Shown here in pieces: positions 48,211-59,400 of a stretch of DNA of 64,000 nucleotides. Location: contig CADCXD010000004.1 in assembly GCA_902806575.1 (NCBI GenBank), positions 806,001-870,000 on the forward strand. The letters are read 5' to 3'. This DNA is from Jackrogersella multiformis. Lineage: Eukaryota > Ascomycota > Sordariomycetes > Xylariales > Hypoxylaceae. The position numbers and the translations under genes were made by a program. The notes beneath the pieces were generated by a model that was not told where the DNA came from, searched no databases, and worked only from the letters and a program-made list of their open reading frames with translations. Numbering within the stretch: the stretch's first letter is position 1; the number at the start of each line of letters is the position of its first letter.

Positions 48211-51021
48211 ATGGTCGCACGCAAACCGCTTCCCGTCAACACCTCGGTGAACACTAGTACCCTTCCCCCCGCCGTCAGTATACAAGGCGTCAGACAAGAG
48301 TTGTGGTCTGCTAGTGATTCCGAACCAGACCTAGGAAGAGTATGGGAGAGAGAGGACTCGGCACCGGTACAACACCGTCCCACAAATGCCACAACTGCCA
48401 CAAATACTGCGGGGAGCGATAATACATTACAAGATGTGCCAGACATGCTTCGACCTGGTACCGCTTCCAAGCCCCCGAGCTTCCATCAGGACCAAGATAA
48501 TCCTTGGGATGACCGTAGTAGGAATAACGAAGTAGGAACTGTAGCCGAGCCCGAGGTCAAGCCAGAGGAGATGCCGAAATCTCTTTGGCCGGGAGGGACA
48601 CGGTTCGAGACCAATCCATTTAAACGGAAGCCTATCCAGGCCGCCTCAGCATGTCAAGAGAATCAAGACAACCAAGAATCTCCTGCTGCGCCCTCCGATG
48701 CGCCCCCTCCTGTACCGACGGATCCCTTCTCCCAACTACGCATCTCAGAGCCCGAAACGAGCACAAACCCCTGGCAGCCCACGCTCGGTGAACCTAGATC
48801 GTCTGATAGCCTACATCCGGCTCCGCCCTTGTCCGATCAAGAGTCTAAGAGAAATGTTTGGGACTCAGGTTTGTCGTCAAGGGTTCCCTCTACAGACCCT
48901 ACCTCGATTTCTCCATCCTTGATACCTCTGCACACCGAGGGAGAATCTCAGCCGTGGGGCGATCCGCCTTCAGGACCTTCTTTACCATCATTGCAAGAGA
49001 CACCCCAAGCGGCGGAAGAGATCTTTGACGATCAGCATGCCTGGGATGACATCGGACCTAACAATAAGGGTAAACAACCAGATATACAAACTGGGCAAGT
49101 CCAATCCGAGACTGTCGATGGTTGGAACCTAATTGATCATGAACCTATACCGGAACCAGTACTAGGAACTCTATCAAAGCAAAGCACCTGGGAGAACTTC
49201 ATGGACGCAGACGACGAGGGACCGAAGGAAGTGGCAGGGTCATCTGCGGTAGAAGCACCGCCAACTTTACCACCGCGACGAGCATCGAACGAGAATCCGA
49301 CACTACAACTGCCAAGGCCGCAATCGCCAAGGGCTACAAGTAAATCGGAAACATACCAGATAAAGAATATAAGCTGGTTTGATGCGACGGCGGCTAAGAA
49401 CCCCCGAAGATCACCGATACTTGTGCAGAACGCCAACGGGCCTTGTCCTCTGGTCGCGCTCGTCAACGCGCTCACGCTCACCACGCCTGCTAGCCAGACA
49501 CATTCAAATCTTGTAGAGACCTTGAGATCTCGGGAACAAATTAGTTTGAACTTCCTCCTAGAAGCCGTGTTTGACGAACTTATGACTCATCGACATACCA
49601 ACTCGGGGGTGACCTTGCCGGATATGTCCGAATTGTATTCCTTTCTCAAAGGTCTCCAGACCGGCATGAATGTTAACCCACGTTTTATCCCGAGTCCTGA
49701 AATTGTGGCAGCTCACAAGCGGGCACCTCCACTGCATATTCGACCTTCGGACCACGAAGATCTTATTCCCGGGACTTTCGAGAGCACACGAGATATGAAA
49801 CTATATGCCACGTTTTCTATCCCTCTAATACATGGTTGGCTACCTCCAAAGGACGATCCGGTATATGACTCCTTTGGTAGACAGGCATCCTCTTACGATG
49901 ATGTGCAAAGCATATTGTTCCGGGAGGAGGAACTCGAGGACAAACTCAGCAATACGGACATGGGCCTCACCGAGCAGGAGCAGCAACTTTACCAAGACAT
50001 CATCATCATCAAATCCTTCCTTATCACCTCCGCAACCCAGCTTACCCCATGGGGTCTCGAAGTTATCACCAAAGCTCTTCGCCCGGGGACAGTATCTATC
50101 CTGTTTCGAAATGATCACTTTTCTACTCTATACCGACATCCCCAGACACTCAAGCTCTTCACTTTAGTCACGGATGCTGGCTATTATACACACGATGAAG
50201 TCGTTTGGGAATCGCTTGTCGATGTTAGAGGCGAACGGACTGAGTTCTTCTCCGGCGATTTCCGTCTAGTTGGAGGTCCTCAGAATCAACGGTCATCTGG
50301 GAACACACCGGGTCCCTGGTATTCCGAGGCAGCATCAAGTAGCAATGCGCAAGGGAGTGGATGGCAAACAGTCCAAAACCGACGTTCGCGGAATAATCAC
50401 AGCAGCGAAACAGCCTCGGACTCGCCACCCGCGCCAAAACATGAACAAGAAGATCGGGATCTAGCATTGGCCTTGCAGCTTCAGGAGGAAGAGGAGGAGC
50501 GTCATCGTGCCGAGCAAGCCGCTCGTCGCCGTGAAAGTCAACTCTCGGAGCAGTTTATCGAACAGCAAGGCCGGCAAGGCACTCCACCTCGCGGGGCCCA
50601 CGCCCGCGTCGGCTCCGTTGGCAGAGGCGGCGGCGGACCACTGCCGCCGGCCAGGGGTAGCTCCGCTAACCAGTCCACGAGCACGTTGGCTAGTCGAGGA
50701 AGACCGGCACAGCAGGTACAGCAGGTACAGCAGGTGAGGTCCTTGATTCCTCCGGCCTCGACTACTCATCGGCCCACGGACGATAACGGGGATGATGCAC
50801 CACCAAGCTATGAACAGGCCTCCAAGGCGACTCCGTACGTGCCGCCCGCCGGGCATCCAAGCCATCCGGAGAGCAGTCCGAGCAGCGCGACTCCTAGGCG
50901 GAGACCCACTCTTCCCGGACTAAATAGCGCCGGACCAAGTACGCCGGTGAGAGGACGCCCGGGAGCATCTCCGGTTCCTGCCGGAAGCGGTGGGAAGGAA
51001 AAGGATTGCGTTGTGATGTGA
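48211..51021 (+). CDS. MINDY-family deubiquitinase with C-terminal CAAX box
   Basis: One exon, 936 aa. The ATG at 48211 is in a good context (CCACCATGG). The first 370 residues are a disordered Pro/Ser-rich region with repeated NPW/NPF-like words. The MINDY (FAM63/DUF544) catalytic domain follows: ISWFDATAAKNPRRSPILVQ, NANGPCPLVALVNAL with the catalytic Cys at about 412, IPLIHGWLP, and RNDHFSTLYRH with the His at about 636. Family members trim Lys48-linked ubiquitin chains. After it DLALALQLQEEEEERHR resembles the ubiquitin-binding MIU helix. The tail is low-complexity and ends in CVVM, a CAAX prenylation signal that would place the enzyme at membranes. Budding-yeast relatives are also predicted prenylation targets. 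The frame is intact. Confidence 0.92.
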   Translation: MVARKPLPVNTSVNTSTLPPAVSIQGVRQELWSASDSEPDLGRVWEREDSAPVQHRPTNATTATNTAGSDNTLQDVPDMLRPGTASKPPSFHQDQDNPWDDRSRNNEVGTVAEPEVKPEEMPKSLWPGGTRFETNPFKRKPIQAASACQENQDNQESPAAPSDAPPPVPTDPFSQLRISEPETSTNPWQPTLGEPRSSDSLHPAPPLSDQESKRNVWDSGLSSRVPSTDPTSISPSLIPLHTEGESQPWGDPPSGPSLPSLQETPQAAEEIFDDQHAWDDIGPNNKGKQPDIQTGQVQSETVDGWNLIDHEPIPEPVLGTLSKQSTWENFMDADDEGPKEVAGSSAVEAPPTLPPRRASNENPTLQLPRPQSPRATSKSETYQIKNISWFDATAAKNPRRSPILVQNANGPCPLVALVNALTLTTPASQTHSNLVETLRSREQISLNFLLEAVFDELMTHRHTNSGVTLPDMSELYSFLKGLQTGMNVNPRFIPSPEIVAAHKRAPPLHIRPSDHEDLIPGTFESTRDMKLYATFSIPLIHGWLPPKDDPVYDSFGRQASSYDDVQSILFREEELEDKLSNTDMGLTEQEQQLYQDIIIIKSFLITSATQLTPWGLEVITKALRPGTVSILFRNDHFSTLYRHPQTLKLFTLVTDAGYYTHDEVVWESLVDVRGERTEFFSGDFRLVGGPQNQRSSGNTPGPWYSEAASSSNAQGSGWQTVQNRRSRNNHSSETASDSPPAPKHEQEDRDLALALQLQEEEEERHRAEQAARRRESQLSEQFIEQQGRQGTPPRGAHARVGSVGRGGGGPLPPARGSSANQSTSTLASRGRPAQQVQQVQQVRSLIPPASTTHRPTDDNGDDAPPSYEQASKATPYVPPAGHPSHPESSPSSATPRRRPTLPGLNSAGPSTPVRGRPGASPVPAGSGGKEKDCVVM

Positions 51022-51512
51022 GATGACATTACCATAATAGGTATACACAATATTCACAACGGGAAGGTTATTCATGCATGGACGATGGAGATGGAGTTAA
51101 TTGGTTATGAGCTCGAGAATGACTTTGTGGGAATTCTGGGCTACGAGGCTTGTATCATTATGGGAACTAGCGGGTATTGGCAGACAGACTACTTAGCTAA
51201 CGAGCTTACGCAAGGAATATAGAGTTGGGTCTCAATTGTTATTTCAAGTGACGATTAAGGAAGGTATTTGTGGAAACCCTTTGCCGTGATGTGGTGACAT
51301 GTTTGCTTATCGGACTCAGGCTGTGATGAAAATAGGAGTTGATTAATAACATGGGCTATAGAATTGTACCAATTTTAACGGCTTCAGGGGCATATCCTAG
51401 GGTTCTTCTAATGGGAAGAGACTAAACGAAACAGCAGAGACGAAGCAAACCTATCTAAATCATCGGTCTATTCAAGCACCTGCCTGCCTCCCTACCTACC
51501 TTTACTCAATAT
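51022..51512. other. Intergenic, convergent 3' ends
   Basis: Spacer between the ends of the MINDY and Cys-rich genes. A CCTACCTACC run lies at 51490. No gene is seen. Confidence 0.5.
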
Positions 51513-53798
51513 TCAACATTTCGCACACTTCCGGCCATGCTTCTTGCCACGACCACCACGGAAGCAAGCTCCTACATCCACCCCTATCCCCGCGCTACCA
51601 CCACCACCACCACCGCTACTGCTACTACTACTAATACTACTACTATCGCCGCCGCCGTTATTGTCGGTAACCGTATCATCATCATCGCCATAATCGCCTT
51701 CATCCTCCTCACCAACCCCATTACCAACACCCACACCACCACCACGGATCCCACACCGACACACCCGCCACCTCCCCCCGCGCCCGCGCAACCCAAGCCT
51801 CGCCCGCGCGCGCCGCGCGTGCTCGGCACAGTACGCCCCGCTTCCATGCCTGGGCGCCGGACACGCGGTCGCGGCGGCGGCGGATACCCGCGGGTTGGCG
51901 CACCCGGCCTCGCTGCACCTGTGCGCGGCGCAGAACAGCGATGGGGATGTGGCGGCGGGGGTGGGAGTGGGGGTGGGCGGCTGCAGCGTCGCGAGACACC
52001 CCCCCGCTCGGCACACATGGTACCGGCACGCGCCGGCGCCGGCCTCGGCGTCGAGCGCGCAGGACGGGAAGGCGCATTGGGATTGCAGGTCTGGTGGGGA
52101 GTGGTTAGTGGAGATGTGATGGGAGTTTGGAGGAGAGGGATGGGAGGGTAATATAATAGGGAAGGTAAGGATGGGAGAGGAAGGGGAGAGGAGGATGGGG
52201 ATTACACATGGGGGAAAGGGGGAGGGGGAGGTACACGACAATGAGGTATGCAGACAATTCAAACCAAAAAGGGGAAATGATGAACAGGGGAGAAAGACCA
52301 AGCGAAAAATACATACGCTCCTCGCACCTCGCTAAGCGCACATTCCTCCCTCTCACAGCGCAGAAGGCACCGCACCCGGGGACCTCGCACGGCTCGTGGT
52401 CGGCGCAGTACAGGGGGTTGGCGGGCGTGCCCTCGCGCCTGTTGGCGCAGGCCTCCTGCCGCGCCAGCGCCGCCATGCACATGTGCTCCGCGCACCAGAG
52501 CCCGGGCCCCGCTCCCCTTTCTCCTGTTGCAGCACTGACCCCGGCTCCGGCCTCGTACCGCTGCCTCCGACACCCCCTCTCGGCGCACTCGTGGGCCCTG
52601 CAGAACAGCCCGCGGGTCGCCGCACGCGGCTGCGCGCACGACGGGTACAGCGCGCACGTGTGGTCGCGGCAGGCCTGCGCGCGCCTGCCGCCTTCTCCAT
52701 TGCTAACTCCCTCGCCCTCGTCTTCTTCGTAGTCGTCGCCTCCTTCTTCGTCAGCGGCAGCGCCAGCGCCAGCGTTAGTGTCAGCGTTGGCGATGTGGAT
52801 ATCGACGTCCACGCGCTGGCCCCCGCACCCCGGCGCCGCGGCGCAGTAGTGCCGGACGCAGTACCGCCGCGCGCGGTTCGCCGCGTCGAGGAGCACGGGG
52901 GATCGGCAGCTGCGGGCTTGGCAGACTGGGGGGCTGTGGAATGGGCACTGGTTATGGTTGTTGTTGTGGTGATGGTGGTGGGTGTGGGGGGTGTGGTTTA
53001 CGGCAGCCGAGGGTGAGGGAGGGGGGCAGGAGACGACGTGCCGGCACGCGCTGTGCTTCCCGCTGCAACGGGGCTGGTCGCACCCCCTGGTGCTGCAGGC
53101 GTGCTTGCCGCAGTACGGAGACCCGCCGTGTTTTCGCGAGCGCGCGTTCGGGCAGTCCGCGTGCTTGCAGGAATCTGGGTGGGGGCCTGTTGGTTAGAAA
53201 GCTGGCTAGGTATGCTTTGAGGAGTTGGAGGTTGCGTGTGCTCATTGGGTGCAAGGTCAGAAGGTAGGAAGGTAGGAAGGCGGGAAGATAGGGGTAAGAG
53301 TAAGGATAAGGGTGAGGGTGAGGGTGAGGATGAGAGACCAACGTTCCTCGGCGCAAAACCGGAACCTCAGATCGAGCACCTTTCTCGGGCTACGGCACCG
53401 CTGGCCCGCGACGACGTATTCGCAACGGCGATCTAGGAGGCGGAGAAGGTAAATGGCATTGCCAATCAGATTCGCGGAGTGTTCACGTCTGTTTCTTGCT
53501 GGCCTCTCTGAACTGCCTCACCTTTTCCTTCTCCTTCTTCTTTCGTGGAGGCTAGGAGAGGCTAGAAAGGGGGATTGACGGAAGAGGAAGATATTTCAAT
53601 CGACTTACGATGACGGCAGATCCTCTCCTCCCCGTGACCACGCTTGAAGCACGTCTTCTGCTTGACGCACACGACGCAGACGTGTTGTCTACAGTACGGC
53701 GAGTGTGCCGTGTCGCTGATGATCCGCTTGTTATTGCAATTCCTCACGCGGCACTTGAGGTCCGCGTGGAAGCAGAGCTGCCACGACGACAACGCCAT
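51513..53798 (-). CDS. Cys/His-rich repeat protein of unknown family (likely zinc-binding)
   Basis: Three exons by eye, 53609-53798, 52317-53174 and 51513-52090, give 541 aa with matching phases; introns are 434 and 226 bp. I do not recognise a named family. The chain is built from about eight or nine degenerate units of the form C-x4-C ... (Y/F/W)C-x2-H-x-C, for example RVRNCNNK...SPYCRQHVC, HADCPNAR...SPYCGKHAC, YPSCAQPR...GLFCRAHEC and AGGCLATL...SLFCAAHRC. The spacing of Cys and His suggests metal binding. Between units are acidic, Pro/Thr and His/Asn-rich inserts (HTHHHHHNNNHN), and the C-terminus is Gly/Ser-rich before RGKKHGRKCAKC. There is no signal peptide or membrane segment. The exons are very GC-rich. 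The long first intron may hide another exon. Confidence 0.75.
53250..53335 (+). repeat. Purine-rich simple repeat in intron 1 of the Cys/His gene
   Basis: Degenerate GGTAGGAAG, then GGTAAG/GGTGAG hexamer units. It lies inside the unusually long 434-bp intron. Confidence 0.7.
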
Positions 53799-55065
53799 CT
53801 TCACGTTAGTCGGTGTCCTAGGGTTGTAGATATATACCAGTTGAGTTGTTGAAGCATTAAGAAAGATTGGAGCGAGTATCTGTGCTTTACTAGCCGATTC
53901 GAATATTGTAGGTAGTCGGATGCAATTTGACGACCCGAGGACAGGTCGATTGTAGAACGAGTCAACCCCTTTTATTCGACCCCGGATGTCGAAGAGAACT
54001 ATAGCCGGACCAATGCTTCACTACCTACCTAAGGTACTCGCTGTTCAAACATCGATTTCCTTGTGGCGGAATGGGACCAAACACGGCATGACGTGGTCAA
54101 TGAAAGGAGGTTGACAAGGCGCAAGGCACTCGCTTAGACAGATCAAACATATGTATCAATATGATGATCCATTACGCCCCGGTTGCTACTCTCTATAAGT
54201 CCTGCTATACTCTTGTAGGGCTGACGGCTAGTTGAAAGATCGCAATGCAGTTTGCCATATCCGTAGATAGACAAGGGGTGTCAAGTCATACTCCCTAGTC
54301 TATCGAAAGCGTTAGTTACACACGTGAATGAATAGCTATACGGAATAATAGTTTACAGCTGCCACGGACGAACAAACTCCTATTCGAAGCAACTGTCTCG
54401 GTATAAAGGTGGTATGGTTTAGTGGTTCTCAACCTAGATTTCTCGAATGGAAATATATATCATTTTTAACCATCTATATTTACCGGGTTAAAGCTTCCAG
54501 GGGCGCGGAATGACGCGTTGGCTCTCATATGCTAGAAATATTTAGGATCTTCAGCCCTATAACTAATGTAATGTAATTGGAATTGTTTCAACAGTGGCAT
54601 AGCCGACAGACAACCTGGGATAGTTACATGTCTATATCAAGAATCATGCAAACGATTGGTAGAACACGGTTGCCTCGTCATTTAATCATAGCTACGACCA
54701 AGCGGCAAGAAATTCTAGAAGCCCCTGCGGTAACACTACTCGGGCCAATGCATCACCGCAACCAGCCGCCCCTATACTAGGATGGACAGTTACGATCCAA
54801 TAAGGCAGGGCGGGCCTAGGCGAACTTGTATCACACAATCCGATCGATCCGAAGTAATAAACTGTTCCATTCGACACATAACAGTAACGCAATGTTTGTC
54901 TACCTAGGTAGATAGACCTAAACTGCGGACAGCTGTTACCATCCAACCGCCAAAACCACCCAGGGGTATCAATCATGAACGACATGAGTCTCGTGAGTTT
55001 GACTAAGGAAAATAATAATACTTGTTGTTAACGGGGCTATCCTGCCAGTTTCCGGGCACCCAATG
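53799..55065. other. Intergenic, 1.27 kb
   Basis: The upstream region of the Cys/His gene and the 3' side of the telomere-protein gene. It has an ACCTAGGTAG motif at 54902. Short frames at 54577 and 54692 have no family resemblance. A TGGTTTAGTGG word at 54415 resembles a tRNA A box but has no partner. Confidence 0.5.
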
Positions 55066-58000
55066 CTATTGACTCGACGTGGCAGTCGGCGTGGCCGGTG
55101 TAGCAGAATGTATTCCTCCTTCTTGAGCGTTAGTAGTTGGGTCTGAGGTGGCTACCGAGTCCCTTTCCCTTTCCCTCTCCCTTTCTAGTGCGGCCCTTAG
55201 GTTGAGAACCGCCGCGTCCACACTGCTCAGTTCGTTCTTTGGCTCGTTACATTCTACAGTAGGAGCTGTTGTCGGGGCAGACATGGGCATAGATACTGAC
55301 GTGGTAACTGGGGTTAGTATCGGGGCAGTCGTAGAAGGTATCGCAACTGTTGTCGGAGGGCTCGCCTGTTGCTCAGCTTGTGAGATAGGGAGTGGAGGTG
55401 GTGATGTGTGCTGGTGAGCCGACGATGTGAAGGTAGGAAGGCTGACTGGTTGTGGCGCGGGTATAACTGGACGCGACAGAGGAGTAGGTGTTGGTGCGGA
55501 TGACTGGGCTTGCTGCTGAGAAAAGTTCGGTGTGCCTGGTTGTGAGTTAGGATGAGACAATGGTTGATGAGGAGTTGCACTTCTGGGAGCCGTGGTCGAA
55601 GGACTCTGTCTTGATGTAGTATTGTTTTGTAAGCCTCCCGCCAATGTCAAAATGCCGTTTACATGAGCCTGCTGTTCTTCCGAGTTGAGTCTCGCCTTCT
55701 CTTCGGCCTCCTTCCTCGCAGCTTGAGTGGGAGCTCTTGTTTTCAGCTCGCCTGTAACACATTGGAGGTAGTAAGGCATCTCGGAATTTGTCTTAAGGAA
55801 GAAAAGTTTCAAATTCCTAGCCTTATCCTTTAATTGGACTTGAGTTCGGTCTGCGAGAATGTTACTGATGGAACCATTGGGGCCAAAGAGTGACAGGATT
55901 TGCGACCAATGAGGACCTTTGACCATATCAAGGCCCATCATAAGCGCTTTCTCTTCCTCGGGACTCCAGGGTCTGCGAGTTGAATGCGAGCCTTCTCGGC
56001 GTGCATGGGTAGACGAACGTGCCGCTGCTGCTTGTCGGGCACGCTCATAAAGCGCCGGGGTTGAGTCGCTCTGATTGGGAGGAAGGTGGTCGCTAGTTGT
56101 TTGATATGTAGGTATACCATTAGTTGTAGGATGTTGCTGATAGTGGTAGTATTGTTGTTGTGACTGAGCTTGTTGTGTTTGGTGCATTTGTTGGGCCTGC
56201 TGAGATTGATAGTTGGTGTGATTCGAAGTCGAGTGAGTTGGAGCTGATTCTAGTTAGCAGAAAGCCCCCATCGTCAAGATCACATGGCTTACTAGTAGAT
56301 TGTGGAAGAGCCGTAGGTTGATATTGGTTTTGTTGAATGCTTTGCAAGGCCAACATAGTAGCCCTCGAGGCACTCTCAGCCGCAGATGCTATAGCGGATG
56401 GTAATTCTGTTGTGCCCCCCTTGGCCTGTTCGACCGCCTTAGAGACATTTTCTGCCAGAAAGGCAGACAATTCATCTAGTTCGTGAGGGCCATTAGATGA
56501 TTCACCAGCCAGCTCTAGGGCGCCCTGAGCTGCCCTCGAAGCCTCCGCGATCATAGCGTTAAGGTCAAACGTCTCGTCTAGGTCATGGTCGATATGACTA
56601 CTTTGAATGGGATCATCGACGGATGTCGTGATTTCCACTTTCCCAGTACCTTGAGCTCTAATGCTCTCTATGTGGTCATTAAGGAACGTGCTAAGACTAT
56701 CGAGAAAAGCCTCATACGTAAATTGTTTGCTCAGTGACTCTACGTGAGGGTCAGTATATGCGCGAGACAAGTTAGAGGTTTCACACATACCAATGCTATC
56801 AATATCACTAGATTCGTTTAATAGCATTGCTTTTCGCGCCTTTGCACTCGCCACGAGCTCATACTCGGCAGCCGTCAAGGGAAGAGTTGGATGATGCTCT
56901 TGCAAAGAATTCTCAAGTCTCGTAATGAAAAGATCCTCCAAGAACTGGTCCTTAGGTTTCCCCTGATCAGTCTCTAACACGGCAATAAAAATCTGGGTTT
57001 TAAGGCCCAGAAATAAATCTGCCGCATCTCGCGGTATTTCGTGGTTCTCGGGGACAAATATGCGTAGAAAGTGTTCATTAATCTCTTCTAAACCGAGCTC
57101 GTTGGTGCCGAATACGCTCGCACAAGCAGTTGCAAGATTAACTATCCTGATGACCTCTCGAGTTTGATTGGCGACATTAAGCTGTTCGGGATAAAGAAGA
57201 GGGTGCGCAACTGAAAGCAGCTTCCGCTGATTGTCGAAGGCCGCTTTTAGAACAGCATACTCCTTCGCGATGTCCGAATCTAAGTCGCCGCTAAGGGTCG
57301 CGACTGTATCCTCCAAAGACTGCTCAGACCAGGTAGTAATGATATCGATAGCCTACCAATTCTTAGTCGCCTCGATACTAACCAACAGCATCGCCATATA
57401 GCACTTACTAGGCTACCTAGCGCAGGTATGATATGTTTTCGGCGTGTAAAATCTCTAGGGTTGCTCCAGAGACTCTCGGGACGCGGGTCGGGGTTTTCGA
57501 CAGGAGTTGGTGCTTGTGGCTCGAATGCTGAAGCTTCTATGTCGGGAATGTCGTGAGATACATTATGGATGTGTTCGTTGTCGTTAGGTAAGCCGTCGAC
57601 CCTGTCAGTCTCGAGTTCGAAATGATGCATAGCCTCAGCCTGAGCTTGCTGGACGAGAAGAGCTATCTCTTCTATCACATCTATCTCGTTCTCCCCTTCG
57701 TTCGCAACCCCCTCATTCTCTATCTTGGGTCGCTTTTCCTCTCGAATTTGTTCGCCACCGTCATCAGGAGTTCGCGGCCTCTTGAGAGGTGATTGGGACG
57801 GTTCGGGCGCTGAGTCCAAGATCATGGCTTCGCTGTTCGGCGGTTCGGTCTTGATCTGTGGGCCTTTTTCCATAGCGTTAGTAGGAGTGATATTAAGCAT
57901 GTGAATAGATGAGGCTCTATGACGCAAGATGATTCTCGTCTTGTTTGTCCGGGGAGCTATCTCTATAAAAAGGGATCTCTATGAAGAGGAAAGAAAATCA

Positions 58001-58082
58001 AGTTGGACTGCTGCTGCCACTTACTAGTAGGCGGCGCCGCAGCAGCTATGGCAGCCGCAATGGCCTCAGCGACGTCAGCCAT
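55066..58082 (-). CDS. TRF/Taz1-like telomere-repeat-binding protein (Myb telobox)
   Basis: Four exons by eye, 58025-58082, 57409-57962, 56293-57352 and 55066-56249, all phases consistent, give 951 aa. Introns are 62, 56 and 43 bp. The N-terminus MADVAEAIAAAIAAAAPPT leads into an acidic stretch with basic KRPRTPDD and KRPKIE patches. The middle (about residues 205-400, YAVLKAAFDNQRKLLSVAHP, ATACASVFGTNELGLEEIN) fits the TRF dimerisation domain. The Myb domain at about 650-710 has RRPWSPEEEKALMMGLD, HWSQILSLFGPNGSISNILA and the telobox LKDKARNLKLFFLK. The final 200 residues are Gln/Pro/Thr-rich. The expected role is binding double-stranded telomere repeats as a shelterin-like factor. Intron 1 has two AG acceptors 15 bp apart; only the 3' one keeps the frame. 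Confidence 0.88.
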
Positions 58083-58920
58083 AGGTTAACTAGGTTTACG
58101 CGACAATGGGTACATGGGTATAAAATCTCAATGGTATGTTAATGAGCTGTGGTTGAAGGTTGAAGTTAATAGTTAGAAGCTGTTGTCTGTCTTGGTGTAC
58201 GGATGTACCTTGGTAGACTTCTAAGGTTGATACAAGGAAAATTTAGTCAAAGCGTCCCGATAAGATTAGAAGATTGCCCTCATTTCTTGCCCCAAACATT
58301 TTGGATCCACCCGATCACCCGATACACAAAACGCCATTGGAACTTTAAATTCCTAAGACCAAATTTAAATATATTCACTCTCTACATAAGGTGACCTAGG
58401 TACCTAGGTAGGTATTCCATATTACATAAGACGTACTCTTGAGAGAACCTATCATATGTACCTAGGTATACTTCTTATCAGTACAGTATACTCTACCGTG
58501 CGGTATGCCATATATAGGTAGGTACTGTACACTACCAACAATTTATGAAGTCGAGATAGACTATCTGCAGTTCATCGTACTGAGAACCAAATACTACCTA
58601 CCTAAGCAGCCTAGGCAGCCTGGGCAGCCAAGTAGTATAGGTACCTAGGTAGAGAAATTCTAACAACCTGGAACCCATGCGGCATACGGCGCGGCAAGCG
58701 ATAGTCTTCCGAACTTCCGGGAGCCGTAGCCCATTATAAGTACTTATATCATACAAGAACAATAAGCAGTAAGGACTTAGGATAGTTAGGTATTTACTGC
58801 TTACCTTGGTAAAGCCTACGTTAAGTTCACCTCAAGTTGAGCGTCACCTATTGCTATATATTTTTATCGTTCAAGTAAAGTTGCATAGTTGTGTCAGCTG
58901 GTCGATCCGAACTATTAAAC
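58083..58920. other. Divergent intergenic region rich in CCTAGG palindromes
   Basis: It separates the divergently transcribed telomere-protein gene and the 159-aa gene. Copies of ACCTAGGT(A) occur at 58393, 58403, 58460 and 58641, with CCTAAGCAGCCTAGGCAGCC near 58600. No ORF of note. Confidence 0.5.
58390..58412. repeat. Double ACCTAGGT palindrome
   Basis: A tandem pair of the palindrome ACCTAGGT followed by AGGT. It is the densest example of a motif that recurs in intergenic DNA from about 31.8 kb to 64 kb. Confidence 0.7.
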
Positions 58921-59400
58921 ATGTCATCTTCCGCAGACGACCTCCGCTCCACGATGGAGACCACACTGCTTACACTCCTCCAGCACCAGGCCGTCTCGGG
59001 CAACAGCGACCCATCTCTGCCAGTGTCGATGTGTTCGCCGGAATGCAAGTGGTATATGAAGCCAGACAGCTTCATAACCAAGCACCCCTTCCTGGACGCC
59101 GTCAAGACCATCGCCCAGCAGCAGGAGCACATGGGCTGGGAGATCAGCATGATAGATGAGACACGGGCCAAGGTCTTAGACAGCGTCATCGACGCAGCGG
59201 CGCGCAAAGGCAGCGCGCACGTCGAGCACTGGGTGAAGTACAAGGGTGGCGAACCGTCAATCGTGGAGATATGCTACTTTGTGGACTTTTCAGACGATGG
59301 AAAGAAAATCACACGTGTGGTCAGATTCGTCGATACAGCTCAAGGGTCGGAGACGATTGAAGAACTAACTAGGGGAGGAAATAAGATAGATGAGGAATAG
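58921..59400 (+). CDS. Small conserved-looking protein, 159 aa (possibly NTF2-like)
   Basis: One exon from ATG 58921 to the TAG at 59398-59400. The composition and pattern look like a folded alpha+beta protein: an N-terminal helix (ADDLRSTMETTLLTLLQHQA), then CSPECKWYMKPDSF, a helix with FLDAVKTIAQQQEHM, and strands HVEHWVKYKGG, SIVEICYFVDFS and KKITRVVRFVD. The order helix-loop-strands and the curved-sheet look suggest an NTF2/SnoaL-like fold, seen in many small fungal proteins, but this is inference and no catalytic residue can be named. There is no signal peptide or membrane segment. Confidence 0.7.
   Translation: MSSSADDLRSTMETTLLTLLQHQAVSGNSDPSLPVSMCSPECKWYMKPDSFITKHPFLDAVKTIAQQQEHMGWEISMIDETRAKVLDSVIDAAARKGSAHVEHWVKYKGGEPSIVEICYFVDFSDDGKKITRVVRFVDTAQGSETIEELTRGGNKIDEE

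Noticed and set aside
51537..52151. + strand frame of 204 codons rich in Thr and Ala
   Set aside because: It is antisense to the Gly/Ser and acidic coding repeats of the Cys/His gene, whose splicing and Cys/His pattern are far better supported.
54405..54520. tRNA-like word TGGTTTAGTGG
   Set aside because: It fits an A box, but no B box (GGTTCRANNC) at the right distance and no acceptor stem pairing could be found.
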